Positions 33,713 through 40,889 of a stretch of 64,000 bases of DNA are shown here, one piece after another. Under the pieces are notes generated by a model. It did not search any database, was not told the DNA's origin, and was given only the letters and a program-made list of their open reading frames with translations. Made by a program: the position numbers and the translations under genes. How positions within the stretch are numbered: the stretch's first letter is position 1; every line of letters starts with the position of its first letter. The stretch lies in NCBI RefSeq assembly GCF_009695545.1, contig NZ_VUNS01000022.1, positions 19,105 through 83,104 of the forward strand, given 5' to 3'. This stretch comes from Victivallis lenta (GTDB lineage Bacteria > Verrucomicrobiota > Lentisphaeria > Victivallales > Victivallaceae).

Positions 33713-35178
33713 TAGTAAAACTTCAATATCGTATAGGATCTTCTGGATCATTTCAAGATTTTGAAGACTACAATGATGATGGAATTCCAGAATTGATAAT
33801 ACCATATTATAATACCATTACTACAGTTGAAGATGAATTAAAAGGAGTATCTAAAAAAGAAATAGAGATTTTCTTTCGAGTTAATTTACAACCTGATATA
33901 TCAGAATGGCCAAATGACAAACCCACGTGGGAAGGAGCAACAGTTTCTTCGGCAGATCGAACTATAGCTAGCAAAAAATTTAATAACAAGGGAACTACGA
34001 CAATCAAAGTAAAATATGATGCATCATATGCAATTTCTGCCGATGTTCATATTGTAAAGGTCCATTATACTAAGGATGGAACTGAATATGGATTTGATGC
34101 CCCATATTCTGCTCATCCGAATGATTATCAAACTTATGTTTCTGTGGATAAATCAGAAACAACAAGTGTCAAGCTAAATCTTGATCCTAAGCCAAGTAAT
34201 TTGACTTTTTACGCTCAAACAGCAGATAAAACTAAATTTAAAATTGGAACTGATGAGAAAAAAGAAATTGCTTCAGGAACAGAAGTGATAAATATCGCAG
34301 GAATGAATCCGGCTGGCAATAATACAGACTCCACAATAAAAATATATGTACAACACTTAACAGATCAAGCTAAAAATTATACTTTCCCTGATATGATTTC
34401 TGTTTTACTATTTAAGAAGAAAGAAATTCCAAACTGGTACATTTACCGTGTAAAACCAACCTCCAGCGCTCCTAATGTCGCAACAGGATTAACATCAAGT
34501 AATTTAAAAAACTATGCTAATAATGTTGTTAAATCCGCAGTTGCTGAATTTGATAATGTATATGTTTCTCCTCAACTAGTTATACCATTTGATATAAACG
34601 GCAATGGCGCATTGGATTGGTATTATGATGGAGGAAGCCAACCAGAACATTCTATTATTGCATCATCCCCCAATATTACAGGCGATCCCAAGTTGGTAAT
34701 TGTTTCTGCTGTAAATTTTGCTTGGAGAACAACAGCAGATGCGGCCATTGGGGATACTTCCGTAACTTTACAAGGAAACTATTATATTAGTTCCTGGATT
34801 AATCGTAGTTACACATTTGGTGTTGGTGCCAATGCCGAAAATGTAACTATTACTGGTGTTTCTGGAAACGTCATAACGTTTGGAGCCCCCTTGACTAAAA
34901 ACCATCCCTCCGGAGAAACTGTCTTTGCTTCTTTTGCAGGAGGGGTTTCTGCTGATCCTCAAATTGTACTTGATAGTAGTAATGCTGATAGAACTTCTTT
35001 GCATGAAACTTTGCACAGAGGAAATGTTGGAAATTTATTAGATATTTCAGATAGAGTTGAAAATATCATGCTTTACTATATACCTTCAGCCGGAGGTGAT
35101 GTAATATTGCGGCATCGGTCACAGAAACTGCATTATAGCAACTCTCGTGAAAATCAGTGGAGTAAATTTCCAAGATAA
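32983..35178 (+). CDS. Exported cassette protein 3 with HExxH tail
   Basis: A 731-aa secreted protein, the longest of the three. Its first about 230 residues are nearly identical to cassette protein 1. The 490-residue tail is unrelated: several beta-sandwich-like stretches, an EF-like FDINGNGALDWYYDGG, a domain with ADAAIGDTSVTLQGNYYI, and the end SLHETLHRGNVGNLLD (H674, E675, H678) followed 18 residues later by ENIM. HExxH plus a downstream Asn-Ile-Met recalls the zinc site and Met-turn of metzincin peptidases, but the usual Gly and third ligand are shifted, so activity is uncertain. The coding DNA is strikingly AT-rich compared with genes outside the array. Confidence 0.7.
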   Translation: MYHQLLKRTFFLMTLCGSVMLSAGDDAWSKSGSHYSYTRTGKIAPESLPDGGIKYTFSLGCPEYPFDAGTGSCTPGDLEYSGGATSGSASGVTGTVEYGKDELPTSDTSMSMSGKLIPPEGAEGSQPTWSASATLQSPFWLEASPSDIVKAGTAVTVTAKGDPTESTWTINSTDWKDHSQSNSEKYKTSSIVFNRDMWDKMKWTPNPIPKNYLFPSGGNYSVSATTTEEQDQRSASISIKVLELVKLQYRIGSSGSFQDFEDYNDDGIPELIIPYYNTITTVEDELKGVSKKEIEIFFRVNLQPDISEWPNDKPTWEGATVSSADRTIASKKFNNKGTTTIKVKYDASYAISADVHIVKVHYTKDGTEYGFDAPYSAHPNDYQTYVSVDKSETTSVKLNLDPKPSNLTFYAQTADKTKFKIGTDEKKEIASGTEVINIAGMNPAGNNTDSTIKIYVQHLTDQAKNYTFPDMISVLLFKKKEIPNWYIYRVKPTSSAPNVATGLTSSNLKNYANNVVKSAVAEFDNVYVSPQLVIPFDINGNGALDWYYDGGSQPEHSIIASSPNITGDPKLVIVSAVNFAWRTTADAAIGDTSVTLQGNYYISSWINRSYTFGVGANAENVTITGVSGNVITFGAPLTKNHPSGETVFASFAGGVSADPQIVLDSSNADRTSLHETLHRGNVGNLLDISDRVENIMLYYIPSAGGDVILRHRSQKLHYSNSRENQWSKFPR

Positions 35179-35202
35179 GTTCCCCAAAAAAGGATGAATA
35201 AA

Positions 35203-36165
35203 ATGAAAAAAATATTTTTTTATGTATTAATATGCTGCAGTTTATGTTGCTGTTTATCCAGCCAAGCTGAAAAGAATACTCCTTTGCAGTTATTTACCCA
35301 AAATATTGAATTACTAGAAGAAAATACAAATTCACTTATGCTTTTAAAAGAGCTTCAATCAAATAATTTAAGTGAAATAGAGAAAAGATATAAAGAAGAG
35401 CAGCTCTTCCGGAACTTTATAGCATCAAATAGAACTTCATATATAATGGGGCGTGATAAAATACGATTCTTAGTAATGGCATTAACATGTGATAATGTAG
35501 AAATAAATAAATTAGCTCTTAAAACATTATCAGAAAGGGTTCGGCAAATTGATCTCAATGATTATTCCCAAGAATTGTATCAAGTATTGGAGCTAAATAC
35601 TTTTTTTGCTGAGTTAAGCAAAGGTCATAATATCAGACCTATCTATGCTGATAGGTTGCCATTAATTGGTCGCCTTTCAAATTTAACAGAGGAAGAAAAG
35701 AAAACAATCTTTTCTTCCAATATGATTGATGCTTATATTAAGGCAAAACTTGGAGATCAAGAAAGCGAGAAGATGCTTATAGAAAAGTTTGTACATGAGG
35801 ATGATTATAATCATAAACGTACTCTGGCATATCAGTTGGGATACATCGGGTCAGACAATGCAATAAGAGCCTTATTAAAGCAATTAGATTCTACTGTAAA
35901 ATTATCTTGGCAATATGGTGAAATATCAATAAGAGGTGAAATTATAAAGGCATTACATAAAGCTTTACCTGATGAAAAAATCTTTTCCGTGAATCTTGAG
36001 CAATTTGCAGAAAATAAATTTTCACCTTTACAAGAAAAAAAATTATTATTAGTTGAATATGGAAATAAAGTTAATTTATGGAGTAAGCAACATTATGGTT
36101 TTTCGGCATGGGACTCTGAAAAAATTTGGTTTTCATTAAATTACAACATTCCCATATTGAAATAA
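35203..36165 (+). CDS. Exported HEAT-like repeat protein (partner of cassette 3)
   Basis: A 320-aa protein with a Cys-rich signal peptide (MKKIFFYVLICCSLCCCLSS) that could also be a lipoprotein signal. The second ATG was preferred because AGGA lies 8 nt upstream of it. The mature part is helical, with a clear HEAT-type unit (KRTLAYQLGYIGSDNAIRAL). Like the other two partner genes it follows a variable-tail secreted protein directly (about 25 nt), and it is again unrelated in sequence to them. AT-rich. The function is unknown. Confidence 0.65.
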   Translation: MKKIFFYVLICCSLCCCLSSQAEKNTPLQLFTQNIELLEENTNSLMLLKELQSNNLSEIEKRYKEEQLFRNFIASNRTSYIMGRDKIRFLVMALTCDNVEINKLALKTLSERVRQIDLNDYSQELYQVLELNTFFAELSKGHNIRPIYADRLPLIGRLSNLTEEEKKTIFSSNMIDAYIKAKLGDQESEKMLIEKFVHEDDYNHKRTLAYQLGYIGSDNAIRALLKQLDSTVKLSWQYGEISIRGEIIKALHKALPDEKIFSVNLEQFAENKFSPLQEKKLLLVEYGNKVNLWSKQHYGFSAWDSEKIWFSLNYNIPILK

Positions 36166-36230
36166 TTTGACTATGTAAAATATTAACCATTTCCAACTAG
36201 TAGATTGAATATTAAAATATAACGACTTGT

Positions 36231-36562
36231 GAATTAATGTACGACGTTATTTTCAATAGCGGCTTTATCGGCTTTTTGATCTGGCTGTTGCTGTTTATTA
36301 CCTCGACCGCAGCAGTAACTTTTATTATTCGTTGTGCCTGGATCTTGCGGCGAAAGCGATTCGCTTCCCCTGTAAAATTGATGCCTCTGTTAAAGGCAGG
36401 GAAATGGGATGACGCATATGCGTTCTGTGAGGAGAATCCTACTGTGACAATGCGAATTGCCGGCACGATTTTACTTACTGCTCATTCCAAAAACAAAACG
36501 CAACGGCAGGAATTGGCAGTTGTGATGTTGGACAAAGAAGTCCGGGCAATATTGCGATGGAT
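36231..36562 (+). repeat. Cassette array block, last partial copy (exbB 5' end)
   Basis: The exbB 5' region shared with the two fusions. Similarity to them stops at the GGAT corresponding to the fusion junction, after which the intact gene continues. Confidence 0.8.
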
Positions 36563-36893
36563 CAATACACTTTCACTTTGCGGCAATATTGCGCCGATGC
36601 TGGGGTTACTCGGCACTGTAACCGGTATGGTAGATGCTTTTATGGGACTTGGCACTGCGATGGGACCGGAAAAAGCTTCTATCCTGGCAATCTCGATCTC
36701 TCAAGCACTCTACACCACTGCCGCAGGATTGTTGATCGCAGTTCCAACGATCACCTTTTCGGTAATCTTCCGCAATCTGCTGGAAAAGAGAGCTGAAACT
36801 GTTTCCGAGACAATAGATCAAGTCCTCGAGGCTATTCCTGAACCGGAAGCGCCACGTCCAGTCTATCGTTCCACCGACACTGTCAAAATCTAG
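36237..36893 (+). CDS. exbB: ExbB/TolQ/MotA family proton channel protein
   Basis: A 218-aa inner-membrane protein that, with ExbD, uses the proton gradient to drive envelope work. It has the family layout: helix 1 (about 8-30), a cytoplasmic loop, then helix 2 with the signature GNIAPMLGLLGTVTGMVDAF and helix 3 (ISISQALYTTAAGLLIAVPT). This is the only complete exbB in the array. No strong Shine-Dalgarno sequence precedes the ATG. It is followed by two exbD genes, so it makes a complete motor. The ancestral partner genes are probably the TPR and TonB-like genes at 22-27 kb. Confidence 0.9.
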   Translation: MYDVIFNSGFIGFLIWLLLFITSTAAVTFIIRCAWILRRKRFASPVKLMPLLKAGKWDDAYAFCEENPTVTMRIAGTILLTAHSKNKTQRQELAVVMLDKEVRAILRWINTLSLCGNIAPMLGLLGTVTGMVDAFMGLGTAMGPEKASILAISISQALYTTAAGLLIAVPTITFSVIFRNLLEKRAETVSETIDQVLEAIPEPEAPRPVYRSTDTVKI

Positions 36894-36903
36894 CGAGGTG
36901 ACC

Positions 36904-37326
36904 ATGCGCTATCGGATGCCTGCTGCAAGTTCTAATATTTCAACCGGTTCGCTTTCGAGCATGATCGATATCGTGTTTCTGCTGATTATCTTTTTCGTCG
37001 TTACTGCCAGCTTCGATCGGGAACAAATCGATGCTGAAGTTACACTTCCAATCGTCAATTCCGCTGCCGTAAAGAACTTGCCGCCGCAACGCCTGATATT
37101 GAATGTCCTCTCCGACGGTTCGGTGAAAATTGGTTTCCAGCATCTTCCTGCCAATGAAATAGCCTCCCAGCTCGGCACGTTGTTGCAGAACAAAAACACC
37201 GTATTGATTATCAACGGTGACCGTAACACACCACACAAATATATCTCTGACGTTATGAACGTCGCAGCCCAATCCGGATTCTCCCAAGTACGCATCAACG
37301 CCGAAGTCAAAACAGAGGCCCCATAA
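36904..37326 (+). CDS. exbD: ExbD/TolR family protein
   Basis: A 140-aa protein with the typical single membrane helix (SSMIDIVFLLIIFFVVTASF) holding the conserved membrane Asp in MIDIVF, and a periplasmic domain ending INGDRNTPHKYISDVMNVAA. It couples proton flow through ExbB to a periplasmic partner. The ATG was chosen with GAGG just upstream, 10 nt after exbB. Its stop overlaps the next gene start by one base. Confidence 0.9.
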   Translation: MRYRMPAASSNISTGSLSSMIDIVFLLIIFFVVTASFDREQIDAEVTLPIVNSAAVKNLPPQRLILNVLSDGSVKIGFQHLPANEIASQLGTLLQNKNTVLIINGDRNTPHKYISDVMNVAAQSGFSQVRINAEVKTEAP

Positions 37327-37730
37327 TGCGATTGCCATCAATCCACGAGTCTGAAGAATCCAACAGTATGTCGGCGATGACCGATGTGGTCTTTCTGCTC
37401 CTGATCTTTTTTATTGTCACTATGTCAGGCTATGTTGAAATGACGCTGCTCGAAACCAATCTGCCGACAGCTTCAGGTAAAACCTCCGATAAAGTCGATT
37501 TGCAGGAATCGTTAACCATCGAACTTTCTTCTGATGGACAAACCATCATCAACGGAATTCAGCAGACTCCGGAGTCTTTGAATCGTCTTTTCAGCCGATA
37601 CAGTCGTCTCATGCCCAAGGCTGAATTTCTATTGCAATGCGATCCGGAGTCACGGCATAATGCTCTGGTTTCTTTACTTTCCGCATTGGCAAAGCATAAC
37701 CTGAAGAATGTAAAACTTCTAAAAATATAA
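37326..37730 (+). CDS. exbD: Second ExbD/TolR family protein
   Basis: A 134-aa protein of the same build as its upstream neighbour: MSAMTDVVFLLLIFFIVTMS as the membrane helix with the conserved Asp, then a periplasmic domain (ELSSDGQTIINGIQQTPESL). Paired exbD genes after one exbB are frequent in Planctomycetota-type loci and suggest a heteromeric ExbD. Translation is coupled (TAATG overlap) with GAGG in the end of the upstream gene. Confidence 0.88.
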   Translation: MRLPSIHESEESNSMSAMTDVVFLLLIFFIVTMSGYVEMTLLETNLPTASGKTSDKVDLQESLTIELSSDGQTIINGIQQTPESLNRLFSRYSRLMPKAEFLLQCDPESRHNALVSLLSALAKHNLKNVKLLKI

Positions 37731-37889
37731 CTTTTTTGTACTGTTACTGACACTCACTCGGCGTGTAAGATCGATGAAGTTAAAAAAATAGGTGCCAAAG
37801 AATGAGTAAGAACCTAAAAGGCAAAGTCTGGAACTTCATGGAATCAAAAATCAAACTTTTTTAACTTTGGAAAGTATAAGCAAGTAAAA

Positions 37890-37964
37890 TTAAAAAATTG
37901 AGCTTGCTCTAATGGTGATGATGGCGATAACCACAAGCAGCTCGATCAGGGTGAATCTTTTCAT
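37890..37964 (-). pseudogene. Truncated prepilin-like gene start
   Basis: Only 24 codons: the prepilin-like signal ([18 protein letters not shown]), then a stop. The usual LLPALNQAR and the H-X9-DG body are missing. A ribosome site (GGAATCCGGAG) is intact, so this looks like the 5' end of a deleted member of the family. Confidence 0.65.
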
Positions 37965-38302
37965 CTCCGGATTCCTTTCCATATTCACTTTGCTAATAGT
38001 TTGCAAAGCTTTTGTTTCTTTTATTATGATACAAAAACATCTATTTGTCAATAGCAAACCGGTAAAAAATCGATTATTTCCCGAATAGAGACATCCGCAG
38101 GAAGACAATAAAATGGAATTATCTTCCTCATTCCATCTGAAAGCGGAGCCGCACGACGATCCGGAAAGAAAAGAATATCTTATCACAATAAATGATTATC
38201 TTTTACAATTCAAATCATAACCATAACCGGACAGTCCGTCCTCCTTCCCGCCTGCGGCGACGGCAGGGAAACGGAAATTTCCGCTTTTTTCGCGTTTGCC
38301 CA

Positions 38303-38330
38303 TTGACTTACAGCAGCTCTAACGTATATG
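38303..38330 (+). promoter_or_regulatory. Candidate promoter of the metallophosphoesterase gene
   Basis: TTGACT and TATATG hexamers separated by 16 bp, about 28 nt before the start codon. Confidence 0.45.
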
Positions 38331-38357
38331 TTGATTCGCAACCGGGAAAGGAATGTT

Positions 38358-39494
38358 ATGCTGCTGTTCGGATCGCTGCTGAGTATTTATGTTTTCTGCC
38401 GGGCCGTCCTGCCGCTCCGGCTGCACTGGGGCTGGAAGGCCGGACTCGGCGCCGCGCTGCTCGCAACGGCGTTCAAATTCCATCTCCTGCATCTCTTCGG
38501 CGGGCCGATGTTTTTTGCGCCGGAACTGCCGGAGCCGCTGCTGATCGCCGCCGCATGGCTGTTCGCGGCGCTCTTCCTGTTCTTTTTCCTGCTGATCGCC
38601 GCCGATCTCGGACGCGGGCTCTGCCTGCTCTGTCTGCTCTGCGCGAAACGCCGTCCGACGGAACGGTTCCGCCGGGTCGGGAACCGCGTGAACCTCGCGC
38701 TGCTGGCGGCGGCCGCGGCGCTGGCCGGCTGCGGCATCATCTCCGGCACCTCCGTCCCGGAAGTGCGTCATGAGGAGATTGCGCTGCCCGGCCTGCCGGG
38801 GGAACTTGACGGCATGACCGTCGCCGTGCTGGCCGACCTGCACATTGACAGCCTCGCCCGGATCGGGCGCGTCCGGGCGATCGTCGACCGGGTCGCCCCG
38901 CTGAATCCCGACCTGATCCTGCTGGCCGGAGACTTCGTGGACGGCCGGGTCGCGGTCCGCGGCGGCGACCTCCGGCCGCTTGAAGAACTCAGCGCGCCGC
39001 TCGGCGTCTTCGGCGTGCCGGGCAACCATGAATACTATTCGGGCTATGAAGAGTGGATGCTGTTTCTGTCCGGACTCGGAATCGACATGCTCGAGAACTC
39101 CCACCGGATTCTGGCGGGCGGAAAGCTGGCGCTCGGCGGCGTGACCGACCCGGCCGCCGCCCGGTTCGGCCGGGAGACGCCCGATCTGCGGAAAACCTTC
39201 GACGGCGCGCCCCCCGGAGCCGTAAAGCTGCTGCTCGCCCACCAGCCGAAGCCGGCCGCCGAGGCGGCGAAGTCCGGCGTCGCGCTCCAGGTATCAGGCC
39301 ATACGCACGGCGGAATGATCGTCGGAATCGACCGCCTGGTCGCCCGGTTCAACGCCGGATTCGTCGCGGGCTCCTACCGGGTCGGGGACCTGCGGCTTTA
39401 CGTCAGCCGCGGCTCCGGAATCTGGAACGGATTCCCGATCCGGCTCGGCGTGCCGTCCGAAATCACCCTGCTGCGGCTGAAACGGCAGGAGTGA
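38358..39494 (+). CDS. Membrane-anchored metallophosphoesterase
   Basis: A 378-aa protein. The first about 135 residues hold four hydrophobic helices; the C-terminal 240 residues are a calcineurin-like phosphoesterase with all metal motifs in order: ADLHID, GDFVDG, GNHEYY, LAHQP and SGHTHGG. It resembles the YkuE/YaeI-type enzymes that act on membrane-associated phospho-substrates such as lipid-linked molecules. The start was set at the ATG following AAAGGA. It begins the GC-rich right half of the window. It probably acts at the membrane; the substrate is not predictable. Confidence 0.85.
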   Translation: MLLFGSLLSIYVFCRAVLPLRLHWGWKAGLGAALLATAFKFHLLHLFGGPMFFAPELPEPLLIAAAWLFAALFLFFFLLIAADLGRGLCLLCLLCAKRRPTERFRRVGNRVNLALLAAAAALAGCGIISGTSVPEVRHEEIALPGLPGELDGMTVAVLADLHIDSLARIGRVRAIVDRVAPLNPDLILLAGDFVDGRVAVRGGDLRPLEELSAPLGVFGVPGNHEYYSGYEEWMLFLSGLGIDMLENSHRILAGGKLALGGVTDPAAARFGRETPDLRKTFDGAPPGAVKLLLAHQPKPAAEAAKSGVALQVSGHTHGGMIVGIDRLVARFNAGFVAGSYRVGDLRLYVSRGSGIWNGFPIRLGVPSEITLLRLKRQE

Positions 39495-39505
39495 CCGCCG
39501 GGAAC

Positions 39506-39534
39506 TTGCAATTATGCCTCCGGCGCGCTATATT
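39506..39534 (+). promoter_or_regulatory. Candidate promoter of the cytidylate-kinase-like gene
   Basis: TTGCAA and TATATT separated by 17 bp, about 50 nt ahead of the start codon. Confidence 0.5.
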
Positions 39535-39583
39535 TACGCCGTACGCCGGCAGCCGTGTCCGGCGGGAACGAGGAGGCAAATCA

Positions 39584-40201
39584 ATGAATACACGCATCAT
39601 CACCGTCAGCCGCGAAGTCGGGAGCGGCGGCCGCACCATCGGCCAGCGGGTCGCCGAGCGTCTCGGCATTCCCTGCTACGACCGGGAGCTCGTCGCAAAG
39701 ATCGCCAGAGAGAGCGGCCTGGCCGAATCGTTCATCAAGGAGAACGGCGAATACGCCGAATCCGCCCACGCCTTTTTGTTCAACTGGTCGCTGGGGACCG
39801 GGCTCGAGAGCGGCGTGCTGCCCATATCCGACCAGCTTTACCTGATTCAGCACAACATCATCCAGGAGCTGGCCGAAAAGGAGTCGTGCGTGATCGTCGG
39901 CCGCTGCGCCGACTGGATTCTGCGCGAACGGGCCGACTGCCTGAACACCTTTTTCCATGCGGAAATGCGGTTCCGCATGGACCGGCTCCTGCGCGCCTAC
40001 GGCGAAAAGCCGGAAAATCCCGAAAAGTTCCTGCACGACCGCGACGCGAAGCGCAAAACCTACTACAGGCACTACACAGGGCGGCAGTGGGGTGTGGCGC
40101 AGAACTACCACCTGACTGCGGATACGAGCGTCCTCGGCATCGATCTCTGCGTCGAACTTGTGCTCGAAGCGGCCCGCGCCGCCGGTTCCGCCGGGCAGTG
40201 A
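39584..40201 (+). CDS. Cytidylate kinase-like family protein
   Basis: A 205-aa protein with the Cytidylate_kin_2-type P-loop (ITVSREVGSGGRTIGQRVAE), the following GIPCYDRELV, and a VIVGRCADWIL strand. These are typical of the cytidylate-kinase-like proteins widespread in anaerobes, in which the substrate is not proven. It is shorter than true Cmk and lacks a clear CMP-binding insert. GAGGAGG precedes the ATG. It appears to be a single-gene unit; a hairpin after its stop lies between it and the convergent prepilin-like gene. Confidence 0.8.
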   Translation: MNTRIITVSREVGSGGRTIGQRVAERLGIPCYDRELVAKIARESGLAESFIKENGEYAESAHAFLFNWSLGTGLESGVLPISDQLYLIQHNIIQELAEKESCVIVGRCADWILRERADCLNTFFHAEMRFRMDRLLRAYGEKPENPEKFLHDRDAKRKTYYRHYTGRQWGVAQNYHLTADTSVLGIDLCVELVLEAARAAGSAGQ

Positions 40202-40216
40202 GCCGTATTGAGGCTG

Positions 40217-40240
40217 AGAGCTTATTCAGGGATAAGCTCT
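40217..40240. terminator. Hairpin between convergent genes
   Basis: Perfect 9-bp arms AGAGCTTAT and ATAAGCTCT with a 6-nt loop, between the ends of two convergent genes. No strong T run on either side, so terminator function is likely but not certain. Confidence 0.5.
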
Positions 40241-40877
40241 AAAGACGCCAGACATATTCGTTGGAGAAACCGTCGTAGCTGCGGATGTTTTCACGGTTGG
40301 CGCTGATGACATGTCCGTCGAGAAGGAGCACGTTCAGCTTGCGGCCGTGTGCAAGGTAGTGCGGGAGCCGGGCATCGTCCACGGTGACGTCCCAATACGA
40401 CGCATACCAGAGATCCGTAACGGCCTGGAAACGGTCGTCGAACATGAGAACCGTCCGGGAAGCTTTCGCATACTGCGTGACCTTCCGGTAGACGGTTCCG
40501 CCGACCTTGGCATGCGAGAGATGGCGGTTCTGGGCGTAGCCGAGCGTCAGGTAGTTCGGCGTGTCTATGAACCAGAAGCCGATCCTGAGCTTGCTTTCCG
40601 CCCCGGCCGGACAGTACATGCTTTCGCGCGGCAGGCCGATGTCGAAAAGTGATTTCATCCAGGTTTTGCCGGAGCGGTCTTCGGCGGAGACGATCCAGTC
40701 ATCGAAGGTCCCGCTGTAAAACTGGTGCGCAAGGCCGATCTGCTTGAGGTTGTTCGTGCAGGAAACCGTTTTGGCCCGTTCACGCGCCTGGTTCAGGGCG
40801 GGCAGCAGCATCGAAGCGAGAATTGCGATGACTGCAATGACGACGAGGAGTTCGACGAGGGTGAAACGTTTTTTCAT
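40239..40877 (-). CDS. Prepilin-like H-X9-DG protein
   Basis: A 212-aa protein with the signal [20 protein letters not shown], then [13 protein letters not shown], and the C-terminal H-X9-DG motif [13 protein letters not shown]. Arg stands where prepilin peptidase sites usually have Gly. An AGGAG ribosome site precedes the ATG. It is the last gene of a three-gene operon behind a GntR regulator and a secreted beta-helix protein (12 nt spacing). It is probably envelope-displayed; the role is unknown. Confidence 0.88.
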   Translation of the reverse strand: MKKRFTLVELLVVIAVIAILASMLLPALNQARERAKTVSCTNNLKQIGLAHQFYSGTFDDWIVSAEDRSGKTWMKSLFDIGLPRESMYCPAGAESKLRIGFWFIDTPNYLTLGYAQNRHLSHAKVGGTVYRKVTQYAKASRTVLMFDDRFQAVTDLWYASYWDVTVDDARLPHYLAHGRKLNVLLLDGHVISANRENIRSYDGFSNEYVWRL

Positions 40878-40889
40878 GGCGGAGTTCTC

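Larger units (their letters stand above)
37731..38357. other. Intergenic region with a prepilin remnant
   Basis: Low-complexity AT-rich DNA after exbD. It holds a 20-codon frame at 37802-37864 (plus strand, AGGTG upstream, product unrecognised), the truncated prepilin start at 37890-37964 and, at the right end, the promoter of the metallophosphoesterase gene. Base composition switches here from AT-rich to strongly GC-rich. Confidence 0.4.

Noticed and set aside
35002..35070. True metzincin peptidase site in cassette protein 3
   Set aside because: HETLHRGNVGNLLD lacks the Gly and third ligand at the proper spacing, so only a loose resemblance is claimed.
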